Shown: one piece after another, positions 44,370-53,363 of the stretch | Layout of the letters: each line of letters starts with the position of its first letter | Numbering within the stretch: position 1 is the stretch's first letter | NCBI GenBank assembly: GCA_018262895.1 | Contig: JADFDJ010000001.1 | Span: forward strand, 124,001-188,000 | DNA: 64,000 bases | Direction of reading: 5' to 3' | Source of the DNA: Methanomassiliicoccus sp. | GTDB taxonomy: Archaea; Thermoplasmatota; Thermoplasmata; Methanomassiliicoccales; Methanomassiliicoccaceae | Translations under genes and position numbers: made by a program | Notes under the pieces: model-generated | Databases searched by the model: none | Seen by the model: only the letters and a program-made list of their open reading frames with translations | What the model was told of the DNA's origin: nothing

Positions 44370-45266
44370 TCAACGCTTGCTCATGAGGAAGGGACCTACG
44401 GTTGAATGATCGTCGACCGGTATGTCCTTCTCCTTGTGGGCGATGCCCAGCTGGTCCATCAGCTGCAGGGCGTTCCTGGCTGACCTAGCCCTGCTGTTGT
44501 TGCAGAAGTAGATCCGCGTCTGTGACCGTGTGGCCGACACCACTTGTATGCTGGCCGCCAGCTGCTTGATCTCCTCATCGGTGTAGAGGTGGTCGAAGCG
44601 GCTGAGTCGAAGGGATTCCTCCTGCTCCTCGTCCGACCATACCTCCCGCTTACGCCCGTGTAGGCGGTAATAGGCATGGTTGGCGGAGCATTTCATTGCC
44701 ACAGGGGCCTCCGGCCCGTCCGCCAGCACATTGGCGACATTGAGGGACTGCAACAGTTCGAACGCCCGTGCCTCCAGCTCTCCGCTGCTGTTGTCGAACC
44801 ATGAGCGGTGGCGGAACTCCACCGCATAGCGGTAGATGTCCGTGTCCAAGGCGCTCAGGGTGCTACGCAGTGCCTCCAGGGACCCTTCCTTGTTCTCGAA
44901 GGATGGCGACAACTGCAATAAGGTCGCTCCCAGCAGCCCGTTGTCGGCCAAAGGCTTGACGCAGCGGACCTCGAAGGACGAGGCCATGACCCCGGCCTGC
45001 TCGCCCTCGTTGTTGATCAGGGCCTGGTGGGTCACTGTCTGCGGCATCTTCACTGAGAACTCGAAGTCCTTCAGCGCGGAGCCTTTCTTTATCCAACCGT
45101 TCACGATGAAATCTTCCGGTTCGCGGAAGAAGGTGCTGTTTATCTCCACGGTGCTGAAGTAGTTGGAGTAGTACCTCAGCCACTCTTCCTTCTTCCTGGC
45201 CATGTTGACGGGGTAGAACCTTCCCACCCAATCCTCGAAAGACCATCCGCTACAGCCGATGAACAC
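44370..45266 (-). CDS. DUF72 family protein
   Basis: 298 aa, TIM-barrel family of unknown function: IGCSGWSFEDWVGRFYP, YYSNYFSTVEINSTFF, FEFSVKMPQTVTH, VEFRHRSWFD and YYRLHGR are the standard blocks. The start is GTG (GTG-TTC-ATC), directly at the conserved IGCSGW. TATA-like GCTATATG on the minus strand at about 45297-45304 fits a short leader. Confidence 0.9.
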   Translation of the reverse strand: MFIGCSGWSFEDWVGRFYPVNMARKKEEWLRYYSNYFSTVEINSTFFREPEDFIVNGWIKKGSALKDFEFSVKMPQTVTHQALINNEGEQAGVMASSFEVRCVKPLADNGLLGATLLQLSPSFENKEGSLEALRSTLSALDTDIYRYAVEFRHRSWFDNSSGELEARAFELLQSLNVANVLADGPEAPVAMKCSANHAYYRLHGRKREVWSDEEQEESLRLSRFDHLYTDEEIKQLAASIQVVSATRSQTRIYFCNNSRARSARNALQLMDQLGIAHKEKDIPVDDHSTVGPFLMSKR

Positions 45267-45606
45267 GAGACCCCCAATGATGATTCCTCCCTAGGATACA
45301 TATAGCTTCCCCGTGGAAGTTTTGCCCGTTCACCGCCACACTATTGTCGTAATTACCTGTCCTGGGGGACCCATGCAAACACTTAAGCCCGGAGCGTCCA
45401 TGGTCCTCATGCCCTTAGAGACCGGGGACGATCCGTGAATCCCCTTGCATGCTAGGGGCGCACAGTGTGTCGTTATTATGGGTCTTTCCATGAACAACGA
45501 TGTGACATCGGGTCATGATTGGGAAACAACCCCGACGCACGACAAACAACCCCCGGCCTGGGTCAGTGTGGGGAGAATAGGCGCACGCCGTCCATGAACC
45601 AATCTG
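45267..45606. other. 340-bp intergenic region without recognised gene
   Basis: Contains the DUF72 promoter at its left end. The rest has mixed composition, several ATGs without ribosome-binding sites, and no strong hairpin or known RNA motif that I could see. Confidence 0.5.
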
Positions 45607-46467
45607 TTACGGCTCGGGGGACAATCCGAACCTTATCCTTTTCTTTGTAGTAGGCCTCTTCATCGGCAGCAACCGAGCGGTCCCCCGGCCAACGTTCCAG
45701 GATCCGGGGTCGAGCGTCTTGGCCTCGTGAAGGAACAGGTGTGCCTCCTCCAGGTCTCCCATCCGATGAAGGACGACCGATATCTGCACCTTGCAGGCGG
45801 CCTTTTGTCGGGCGCATTTGCACGCACCAAGGGCCTGGCCGTATGCGCGGAGGGCAGAGTCAAGGTCGTCGTTGCTGAGGGCAAGATGACCCTGGGCCAT
45901 CGCATCGTCATAGGTGGCCGACGCTCCCTGACCACTCGCAGCTCCTTCGTCCCCTGATCGGGGGGCTATCTTGATCAAGCGGGCGCAATCGCTCCTGGAC
46001 CGGTCACGTCGGGGTCCGTGCCCATGGGATCGGCCACGGCCGTGGTCTCGGCCCGTGAACGATGGTCGGAGCATGGGCATCGACAGGAGAGTGGCCGTCC
46101 ATGCGAGGTAGACACCTGGGCCAATCTTCGGCAGCGCCGCGGCCATCAGCTCAATCGTCCCCTCGATCCCCATGGCCTCCCCTATCGAGAGCATGAAGGT
46201 GGGAGTGAGGAGCACAAGCCCCGAGAGCTGCAGCAACCACCCTTTCTTCCACCTAAGCGACAGCAGGAGGCCGGCGATGAACGCCGTCCCTAGGATGAGC
46301 AGTGGCAGGTCCGCTTCTCCTCCCTCCACCATCAGGTCGATGAGCCTGACCTCGATGTAGTGCGTCCCATATTTCATCTCAGACCATGGAAGGAACACGC
46401 TGGCCAAACCCAGAACGAACGCTGTCAGCTGCGACCAGCTAGGCCTATTTCTACTAGAATGCTGCAT
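45607..46467 (-). CDS. Membrane protein with C-terminal TPR-like region
   Basis: 286 aa, not a known family. Four hydrophobic segments in the first 140 residues (for example LTAFVLGLASVFLPW and LLQLSGLVLLTPTFML), a basic Arg/His/Gly-rich linker (about 140-165), then a cytoplasmic TPR-like helical repeat: AMAQGHLALSNDDLDSALRAYGQAL and GDLEEAHLFLHEAKTLDPGSW. Likely a membrane-anchored protein-interaction module. Codon use in the last 60 residues is less typical. Confidence 0.65.
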   Translation of the reverse strand: MQHSSRNRPSWSQLTAFVLGLASVFLPWSEMKYGTHYIEVRLIDLMVEGGEADLPLLILGTAFIAGLLLSLRWKKGWLLQLSGLVLLTPTFMLSIGEAMGIEGTIELMAAALPKIGPGVYLAWTATLLSMPMLRPSFTGRDHGRGRSHGHGPRRDRSRSDCARLIKIAPRSGDEGAASGQGASATYDDAMAQGHLALSNDDLDSALRAYGQALGACKCARQKAACKVQISVVLHRMGDLEEAHLFLHEAKTLDPGSWNVGRGTARLLPMKRPTTKKRIRFGLSPEP

Positions 46468-46584
46468 GCATCATCACAGGGATGACCGAGGAAGAACAGG
46501 GGAGAAGACTCCAGCGCGTACAGTGACGCTAACCTGCTTCGCATGATGTCTCCGGTGACGGCTACGGGGCTTAAGGGAGTATGC

Positions 46585-47565
46585 TCAGCCCAAGTAGATC
46601 TTCGTTCCAAGCATGTGGTCGACAACGAAGAGGTCCTCACGACCCCCGTTGTCACGCGCCCTGATGAACCTCTCCAGCTTGGCGTCCATCTCATCGGCGA
46701 ACGTCAGGGCCAGGGCCTCAGGTATCGATGGCAGGGTGGGAGACCCTTTCTCGTTGGTCCCGTGGCTGGCCAGGACCATATGGACAAGCTTTGTTCTGAG
46801 CGTCTCGGGGAAATCGGGGCAGCGGGAGCAGGTGTCCTCCACCATCTGCGCCCCTATCATGATGTGCCCCCTCAGCCGGCCGTCCACCGACTCCGTGATG
46901 GTCGTGGAGACGTTGTAGCATCTGACCTTTCCGATGTCGTGCAGGACCGCCGACGCCAGGAGGAGGTCTCGGTCCAGCTCTTCGTAGAGCCGGGAGATGA
47001 AGTCGCACGCCCGGGCCACGTTGAGGGTGTGCTCCAGCAGCCCACCTACCCATGCGCAGTGGTAAGATACAGAAGCGGGGGATGTCTTGAAGGCGGTCAC
47101 CAGCGAGGGGTCCGAGAACATGAGGTCCAGCATCCTGCGGATGTGCTCATCATTGATCTGGGACAGGAGCTCCTGAAGTTCCTGGTACATGACCTCCGGG
47201 TCCTTCTTAGATGCGACGATGAAATCCGCGAGGTCATAGGTGCCCTCCTTGGCCTCCTCCAGTATATCCCCGTTCCCCTGGTTCACCTGCACCACCACGG
47301 AATCCCCGAAGAGGTCGCTACGTCCACGGACGCGGACCATGCTGCCCTCGCGCAGCGCCTCGTAGGTGGTGCGCACAGCGGCCTCCTCGCCCTTTCCCCA
47401 GTAGTTCACCCTGATCTCCCCCGTGGCATCGGAGACGACTATGGTGAAGAAATAACCGGCCCTCTTCCCCTTCCGAGGGGGGTCCTTCTTCTTAATGGCA
47501 TATATGCAGTCGATCTCCATTCCCTTCTCGATTATTCCGTTTACCCATTGGCGCCCCGCGGCCAT
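46585..47565 (-). CDS. OB-fold/HD-domain nuclease, YhaM-like
   Basis: 326 aa. N-terminal OB-fold (about 10-105; RVNYWGKGEEA, GSMVRVRGRSDLFGDSVVVQV) then an HD hydrolase domain with GGLLEHTLNVARAC, LLASAVLHDIGKVRCY, a later GHIMIGAQMVE His and HMVLASHG. This arrangement is that of bacterial YhaM 3'-5' exoribonuclease; an archaeal version probably degrades RNA or single-stranded DNA with metal ions. Confidence 0.85.
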   Translation of the reverse strand: MAAGRQWVNGIIEKGMEIDCIYAIKKKDPPRKGKRAGYFFTIVVSDATGEIRVNYWGKGEEAAVRTTYEALREGSMVRVRGRSDLFGDSVVVQVNQGNGDILEEAKEGTYDLADFIVASKKDPEVMYQELQELLSQINDEHIRRMLDLMFSDPSLVTAFKTSPASVSYHCAWVGGLLEHTLNVARACDFISRLYEELDRDLLLASAVLHDIGKVRCYNVSTTITESVDGRLRGHIMIGAQMVEDTCSRCPDFPETLRTKLVHMVLASHGTNEKGSPTLPSIPEALALTFADEMDAKLERFIRARDNGGREDLFVVDHMLGTKIYLG

Positions 47566-47626
47566 CGCTCTCTCCCGGGGCGGGATATCCCCAGCCTCTA
47601 ATAATGGATGGGGTCGCCGGAGCGCC

Positions 47627-48331
47627 CTAGGAACGTAGAAGGTCCACCTTCTTCGCTGCCAGCCGCCTCAGCCAATCCTCGGACTCCCTCCACCTGGGGT
47701 AGAGGTGCTCCTTGGCCCGGAACTCCGCGGTGTGGTGCCTCCTGCTGCTGGACAGACCATCCTCAAGATGCAGGAGCTCATGGTACAGGACGTACTCGTG
47801 GACATGCTCCGGGACGTTCATGTTGTCTAGGAGCGATGAGATGGCCACCACGTGCATTATGGTGCTGCAGTACCCTACCCTCATCCTGTTCTCCTTTATT
47901 GTCCAGTTCAGCGACACGTTCCGGGATTCGCCCAGCATCCCCGTTGCCATAAGGTTGTCGTAAGTGTCCCGCAGATCGAAGTTATCCCCCCGGGGGCTCC
48001 TCGACAGGTTGCGGCTCCTCTTGACATAGAGGGGCTGGTTACGCTCCAGGAACGCGTCCGAGACCAGGTACTCTCTGAGCCTGGGACCGTAAATGTCGCC
48101 GTCCCCCCTGCGGGCGATCTTCATGTAGAGGGACAGGGCGAAGTCCCCCAGGACCTCGGGCCCCGCTTCCGCAAGGTAATCGGTTATCTGGAAATTGACC
48201 TTCTTGCCGCTTCGGCACCAGGTGCTCTTGAACTCCTTGTAGCGTGCGAACTTGGTCTCTATATCCTCGTAACCGAAGGATGTCCCTACGGAGCGAAACA
48301 CTGTACCCAGGTCGTCACATTCTGCGGCCAT
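47627..48331 (-). CDS. Putative zinc metalloprotease (HExxH)
   Basis: About 234 aa. YVLYHELLHLEDGL carries the HExxH site and RRHHTAEFRAKE a likely third His ligand, as in the YgjP/SprT-like group; the rest is unfamiliar. No signal peptide, so it should be intracellular. ATG 48331 has GAGG upstream and overlaps the preceding DUF429 gene by 17 bases; the frame is open to 48397. Confidence 0.7.
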   Translation of the reverse strand: MAAECDDLGTVFRSVGTSFGYEDIETKFARYKEFKSTWCRSGKKVNFQITDYLAEAGPEVLGDFALSLYMKIARRGDGDIYGPRLREYLVSDAFLERNQPLYVKRSRNLSRSPRGDNFDLRDTYDNLMATGMLGESRNVSLNWTIKENRMRVGYCSTIMHVVAISSLLDNMNVPEHVHEYVLYHELLHLEDGLSSSRRHHTAEFRAKEHLYPRWRESEDWLRRLAAKKVDLLRS

Positions 48332-49007
48332 CTTCCCAGCCTCGTGGCAATAGCAGGAATCCGTCATCGTCGTCTCCGAGGACAAGAGAAAGCCCACCGG
48401 AGTATAGGCTATGTCGATACAGTGATACTGCGGCCAGTAGGGCGTCCAGCCTGTCGGCCGCTCCCTTACCCCGGGATAGTACCTTGCCCATGGTAGGCGT
48501 CCAGTGAAGCGTCGGCTCCCATCCGGATAGGAGCGTCAAAGCCCTCTCGGCCTCCTCCTCCCGGACGGCCTGGGGTCCCTTCTTGTACTGTGGTAGCGGA
48601 GGCGGGAGGGACCGCAGGACGGCGTGGGGGTAGACCTCGTAGAACGCCCTCCGTCCCGCTCCGAAGTACTCCAGGCCCATCCCCGTCAGCTTGCTCGCCA
48701 GCTCCTCCCCCCGGCTGCCCCCGTAGTGGCGCTGGTGGAAATCCCTTCCGGAGGGGAGGATCCTCAGGCCCATGGACCTGAGCTCCCTCTCGCAGCCCCG
48801 TATGGCCTTTCCCGGCGGGACCCGGAGAGGAGCATCCACCCCCACCCAGATATCCCCGCCCTTGATCTGGGAGAGCACATCCTGGTCCGTGGTCAACGAC
48901 AATGCGCAAGAGACCTCCCCATCCCCCTCGATGATGCAGATGCCGGTCCCCTCATGTCGCGGAGGGGCCACCTTCCACGCCAGGTCGATACCGAGATATC
49001 TCAACAC
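48315..49007 (-). CDS. DUF429 family protein (RNase H-like fold)
   Basis: 230 aa. YLGIDLAWK at the start, WVGVDAPL, a central EVYPHAVLR and DRLDALLAAVSLY are the family blocks, with acidic residues placed as in RNase H-like nucleases. Function unknown. Starts GTG-TTG at 49007/49004. Forms a pair with the downstream metalloprotease through a 17-base overlap. Confidence 0.82.
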   Translation of the reverse strand: MLRYLGIDLAWKVAPPRHEGTGICIIEGDGEVSCALSLTTDQDVLSQIKGGDIWVGVDAPLRVPPGKAIRGCERELRSMGLRILPSGRDFHQRHYGGSRGEELASKLTGMGLEYFGAGRRAFYEVYPHAVLRSLPPPLPQYKKGPQAVREEEAERALTLLSGWEPTLHWTPTMGKVLSRGKGAADRLDALLAAVSLYRHSLYSGGLSLVLGDDDDGFLLLPRGWEDGRRM

Positions 49008-49094
49008 CGGGGCATGCGCAGGCCTCTAGAAATGCGTTGCCGTCATGCTCCATGCCCGAGGCCCGCTCTGGCAGAGACCGATTCTGAGGCACCC

Positions 49095-51350
49095 TCAGTC
49101 CTTGTCGTCCGGTGCGTCCGGTGTCCCCGGGGCCACCCGCTTGTACACCAGCACGGGGCTCCGGGCGTTCTTGGCGATGGTGTCCTGGATGGCCCCGAAG
49201 GCGAACTGGTCCCAGCGCTTCGCGGCCGAGGAACCGATGACCAGGAGGTCGGTCTCCAGCGACTCCGCCACCACTCCGCCCACGAACGATTCGGGGCGAA
49301 TGTCCTTGATGATCACCGGGACCTTCCTCATCTCCACGATCTTGCGGAGCCTCTTGGAGTAGTCCGAGGCCTTGACGAGGTACCGCTCGTTTATGATCAC
49401 ATTGAGGATGGTGACGCGGGAGCCGTTCACCTGGGCGATGTCCGCGGCCACCTCGGTGGCCTTGCTCACGTGCCACAGAGCCCCTGAAAGGATCATGATC
49501 TTCTCCGGCCGCAGCTTGGTCTCGGCCTTCAGGACCATTATGTCGCATGGAGTCTGGCGTACGATATCGTCCAGCTTGCGGCCGAGGACCCTCTTCTGCG
49601 TGTGGGTGTAACCTTTCCATCCTACGATGATGACGTTGACCGCCTGCTCCTTGGCCGTATCGATGATCGTGGCCACCACATCGTGGGACACGGAGACGAT
49701 GGCCCTGGCCTTTATGCCTCTCAGCTCCGAGTACTCCTGGGCCTTCTTCACGGTATGCGCACGCTCCTCCACCAGCTTCATGTCGACAGCGCTCAGGGGA
49801 ACGGCGTGGGGGACCTCCGCCACTGTGATGAGCACTATCTCGCCCTCGTTCTTAGCCGCGAGCATAACTGCCATGTCCACCAGGCCCTCGTTCTTGGGAT
49901 CATCTATGGGGACGAGGACCCTATACCGGGCTTTGGCCTCTTCGCTAAGCTCGGGAAGGACTGCGGGTGCGAAGTGCTCGATCACAGCACGACCCTTGGC
50001 GAAGTAGTGGATCAGCAACCCTGCGAAGATAATCGCCAGGGCGATGTACCAGGCAAGTATGTCCAGCTCGAAGAGGAGAATGGCCAGGAACGTCGTGGTG
50101 ACCACGCCGACGATGGGGATCAATGGGAAGAACGGCGTTATGAAAGAGCGTTTGGCGTCCGGTCTCTTCTTGCGCAAGGATATGGCGGACAGGTTCACCA
50201 ACACGAAAAGTAGGAGTATAAGTACGTCCGCGACCGCGGCCACCTTGCTGATGTCGAAGCTCACGGCCATCAGGATTATGATGATGCCGCTGATGAGAAT
50301 CGCCATCACCGGCGTATGCCTCTGGGGATGAAGCTTTCCGAATACAGTCGGCAGGTTCCCGTCCCGGCCCATGGCGAACGAGACCCGGGAGGTGGAGAAC
50401 ACGATGGAGTTGACCGCGGCCACCGAACCGATGATCATTCCCACGGACATGAGGGCGCCGCCGACGAAGGGGATGGCCCGATCCGCCGCGATGTTCAGGG
50501 CATGATCCCCACCCACCGCCGCGGCCTCCCATCCGATGGTGGCGAAGGTCACCGTGGCCACGGTGATGAAGAGCACCGCGGAGATAGTAATGCACAGGAA
50601 CATGGCCTTGGGCACGGTCCTCTCGGGGTTCTTGGCCTCCTCCCCCGTCTGCGCCACGACCTCATAGCCCTCGAAGATCATGAACGTGAAGCCCATGGAG
50701 GTCGCGATCGACAGGTACCCGAAGGGGACGAACACGGGTCCGAAGCCCGAGGCCCCGGCAGCGTCTGGGCTGCCGAAGACATAGGCGATGCAGAAGAGGC
50801 AGAACAGGACGATGATGCCTACCAGGAATGAGGAGACCAGTATCTCCGATCTGCCCGCACCCTTCACCCCACGGATGTTGAGGAGGCAGAAGAGCGTTGC
50901 TATTCCAACGGTGAAGGCCGTGGACACCAGGTCCATGGGTACCCCGGGAATGGTTATGTTATACTGATCGAATAGAAGCGTGACACCTGTACCGAAGCCG
51001 ATGGCGTACACGCTGCAGGCGATGCAATGGCCGATCCATGACATCCAGCCCCCCAGGAATCCCAGGGGCTCGAAGAGGCCTTCCTTGATCCACAGGTAGC
51101 CTCCCCCGGTCTCCGGGAACGCGCTGGACAGCTCTGCGTAGGCCAGGGCCGTGAACATAGTCACTATGAAGTTCAGAAGGAACGTCACCAGGAGGGCGGG
51201 GCCCACGACCTCAGTGGCCAGACCTATGAGCAAGAAGATGGACGAGCCGATGTTCGGTCCGAGACCTATCATAAGGACCTCGGCCAGACCTAGGTCTCGG
51301 TTGAGAGTGACCTCGACTCCGCTCGGGCGAGATTGTTCCCCTTCAGACAT
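49095..51350 (-). CDS. APC-family amino acid permease fused to two Usp domains
   Basis: 751 aa. Residues 1 to about 480 form an amino acid-polyamine-organocation transporter with about 12 hydrophobic helices (GLGPNIGSSIFLLIG at the first, substrate-binding helix; FIVTMFTALAYAELSSAFPETGG). After the last helix come two cytoplasmic universal-stress-protein domains (about 490-620 and 625-745), ending VLVYKRV. Usp domains may sense nucleotide and regulate transport. Substrate unknown. Confidence 0.9.
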   Translation of the reverse strand: MSEGEQSRPSGVEVTLNRDLGLAEVLMIGLGPNIGSSIFLLIGLATEVVGPALLVTFLLNFIVTMFTALAYAELSSAFPETGGGYLWIKEGLFEPLGFLGGWMSWIGHCIACSVYAIGFGTGVTLLFDQYNITIPGVPMDLVSTAFTVGIATLFCLLNIRGVKGAGRSEILVSSFLVGIIVLFCLFCIAYVFGSPDAAGASGFGPVFVPFGYLSIATSMGFTFMIFEGYEVVAQTGEEAKNPERTVPKAMFLCITISAVLFITVATVTFATIGWEAAAVGGDHALNIAADRAIPFVGGALMSVGMIIGSVAAVNSIVFSTSRVSFAMGRDGNLPTVFGKLHPQRHTPVMAILISGIIIILMAVSFDISKVAAVADVLILLLFVLVNLSAISLRKKRPDAKRSFITPFFPLIPIVGVVTTTFLAILLFELDILAWYIALAIIFAGLLIHYFAKGRAVIEHFAPAVLPELSEEAKARYRVLVPIDDPKNEGLVDMAVMLAAKNEGEIVLITVAEVPHAVPLSAVDMKLVEERAHTVKKAQEYSELRGIKARAIVSVSHDVVATIIDTAKEQAVNVIIVGWKGYTHTQKRVLGRKLDDIVRQTPCDIMVLKAETKLRPEKIMILSGALWHVSKATEVAADIAQVNGSRVTILNVIINERYLVKASDYSKRLRKIVEMRKVPVIIKDIRPESFVGGVVAESLETDLLVIGSSAAKRWDQFAFGAIQDTIAKNARSPVLVYKRVAPGTPDAPDDKD

Positions 51351-51495
51351 ACCGATGAGCGCTGGAATCGGCTTCCGTCAGATAATGGTTTCTCTGATGT
51401 GTAGCCACCACCCTCTCCTCAAGGAGGGTCGATCTCCAAGGAGCTTTCAAGGTCAGCTCCTGGGGGAGCTTGTATGTGATCTGAACTTCAAGAGA

Positions 51496-52017
51496 TCACT
51501 GCGGGTCTTGCATGTGGCCAGGGCCCGATAGCCCTATGAAACGCGATCTCCGGTCGGGGTCCAGGGTCCTCCGCATGAGGTAGTTGTTACCCTGCCGGCA
51601 GACGAGGCGGTATCCCATGCGCCGGTAGAACTCCATGGCCGTCCTGTTCGTGTACTGCACCAACAGCTCGATGGCGGGAGACTCCCGCTCACGGGCGTGC
51701 TCCTCGATGCGGGCCATCATCTCCCTGCCCAGGCCGCGACCCTGACAGGCCTTGTGCACCTGGATGGAGTTGATGAAGAGGTTTCCGTTGCGGTCATCGA
51801 TGGAGAAATAGGCGACGATCCTTCCATCCAGCTCCAGCACCTCGTTCAGGGCGGCTGGCTCAAGGAGGATGTGGAGAAGGTCCTCATCGCGGTACTCCAC
51901 CCCCCAGGACGAGAATATGATCGCTGACATGTTCTCCCTGCTGATGGCAAGGACCTGGGGGAGGTCCTTGCGCGTCATCTCCCGGGAGGTGGCTCTCATC
52001 ATGACCTTCTGCCGCAT
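51496..52017 (-). CDS. GNAT-family N-acetyltransferase
   Basis: About 173 aa. Acetyl-CoA-binding motif A is VHKACQGRGLGREMM, followed by LLVQYTNRTAMEFYRRMGYRLV. Resembles RimI-type protein acetyltransferases but the target cannot be assigned. ATG 52017 is the most plausible start; the frame is open to 52116, but those residues are unlike the family. Confidence 0.82.
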   Translation of the reverse strand: MRQKVMMRATSREMTRKDLPQVLAISRENMSAIIFSSWGVEYRDEDLLHILLEPAALNEVLELDGRIVAYFSIDDRNGNLFINSIQVHKACQGRGLGREMMARIEEHARERESPAIELLVQYTNRTAMEFYRRMGYRLVCRQGNNYLMRRTLDPDRRSRFIGLSGPGHMQDPQ

Positions 52018-52136
52018 GCTCCCGATGACAATAAACCCTTCTGACAGGAACATGCACTGCGGAACACCCCTTCGTAAGCTTACGGCAATTGACTTATATA
52101 TCTTGAGATTTGTCAAGTAAAAATAGGTGATAGCAC

Positions 52137-52457
52137 ATGGTAACCGTCAGCACTGAAGCGGTAAAGTTCATCAATGACCTGTTGGAGAAGAACGATAAGA
52201 AGGGATATGGTATCAGGATCTATCTGGCGGGCATGGGCTGCTCCGGTCCCCAGTTCGGGATGGCTTTCCAGGAGAAGAAGAACTCGGAAGACAACGAAGA
52301 GAAGGTCGACGGCTTCTCCTTCTACTATGACGGAGAGACCGGAGAGATGCTCGAGGGGTCCACGGTCGACTACATCGAGACGCCCAACGGCGCCGGTCTG
52401 ATCGTTAACAATCCAAACCTCAGGTCCGGCTGCGGTACCTGCGGCGGCTGCCACTAA
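52137..52457 (+). CDS. IscA/HesB-like iron-sulfur carrier
   Basis: 106 aa. HesB fold with the three conserved Cys (C35 in AGMGCSGP; C99 and C102 in CGTCGGCH, plus an extra C105). Such A-type carriers deliver Fe-S clusters. The N-terminus MVTVSTEAVKFINDLL is typical. Starts with an AGGTGATA site and TATA-like sequences around 52096-52102. Single gene followed by a strong terminator. Confidence 0.9.
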   Translation: MVTVSTEAVKFINDLLEKNDKKGYGIRIYLAGMGCSGPQFGMAFQEKKNSEDNEEKVDGFSFYYDGETGEMLEGSTVDYIETPNGAGLIVNNPNLRSGCGTCGGCH

Positions 52458-52466
52458 AGATCGCAT

Positions 52467-52500
52467 AGGCCCTCAGGGCCTCTCGGTCCTTCCTTTTTTA
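52467..52500 (+). terminator. Hairpin-plus-T-run terminator after the IscA-like gene
   Basis: AGGCCCT-C-AGGGCCT forms a perfect 7-bp stem, followed 12 bases later by TTTTTT and A. It lies 10 bases after the stop codon. Confidence 0.55.
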
Positions 52501-52616
52501 AACCTCATCTCTGCCTACCATCGGGTTGAGCTCTGCCACTGGCTCATGTCCTGTTGATCGGGTTCGACAATCATTCCCCCGTTGGGAAGATATACTCCTA
52601 GCTCGCATGACATGAT

Positions 52617-53306
52617 GTGTGCGGCCGCTTCACCATCGGGGAGATCAAGGAGCTCATGACGAGATTCTCCATCGAGGAGCCGGTGGCGGACATGCCGCAG
52701 CCGCGCTACAATGTCGCTCCCACACAGAGCTCGCCGGTGGTCTTGCGGAGAAGCCCTAACCGCCTGATCATGATGCGCTTCGGCCTTATCCCCTTCTGGG
52801 CCAAGGACCAGAAGATCGGCTCCAGGCTCATCAACGCCCGCGCCGAGACCGTTGCGGAACGTCCGGCCTTTCGCACCGCGTTCAAGGACCGGCGCTGCCT
52901 GGTGCCCACGACTGGCTTCTATGAGTGGAAGGATGGAGAGAACGGGAAGACCCCCTACTTCGCTCGTCTTAAGGACGAGAAGCTGTTCGCCATGGCCGGC
53001 CTTTTCGATCGCTGGAGAGCGCCCTCGGGGGAGGAGGTCCACAGCTTCACCATCATCACCACCACGGCCAACGACCTCCTGTCAGAGGTGCACGAGCGGA
53101 TGCCGGTGATTCTCTCTCGCGAGGACGAGGGGATATGGCTTGAGCCAGGCGCGCTGGCTGCTGCCGAGAGGGAGAGGATACTACGCCCCTTCCCACCGGA
53201 GAGGATGGAGACCTACCCTGTGTCCAGGCAGGTGAACGACCTGAGCAAGGATTCCGTGGACCTGATAAGGCCCCTGCCTCAGCCTACCGGCCGCAAGTGG
53301 TTCTGA
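52617..53306 (+). CDS. SRAP (HMCES/YedK-type) DNA-crosslink protein
   Basis: 229 aa. The catalytic Cys2 follows the initiator directly (M-C-G-R-F), which fixes the start at GTG 52617, since the Cys must become the N-terminus to trap abasic sites. Other active-site residues are present: Asn in RYNVAPTQ, Glu in GFYEWKD, and His in EVHERMPVIL. It shields abasic sites in single-stranded DNA by a thiazolidine link. TATA-like GATATAC at about 52589 implies a leaderless mRNA. Confidence 0.93.
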   Translation: MCGRFTIGEIKELMTRFSIEEPVADMPQPRYNVAPTQSSPVVLRRSPNRLIMMRFGLIPFWAKDQKIGSRLINARAETVAERPAFRTAFKDRRCLVPTTGFYEWKDGENGKTPYFARLKDEKLFAMAGLFDRWRAPSGEEVHSFTIITTTANDLLSEVHERMPVILSREDEGIWLEPGALAAAERERILRPFPPERMETYPVSRQVNDLSKDSVDLIRPLPQPTGRKWF

Positions 53307-53363
53307 CGGACCTTTCTCAGTACTTCAGGCAACCGACCATAAGTTTCTTCAACGTCCCCCATC

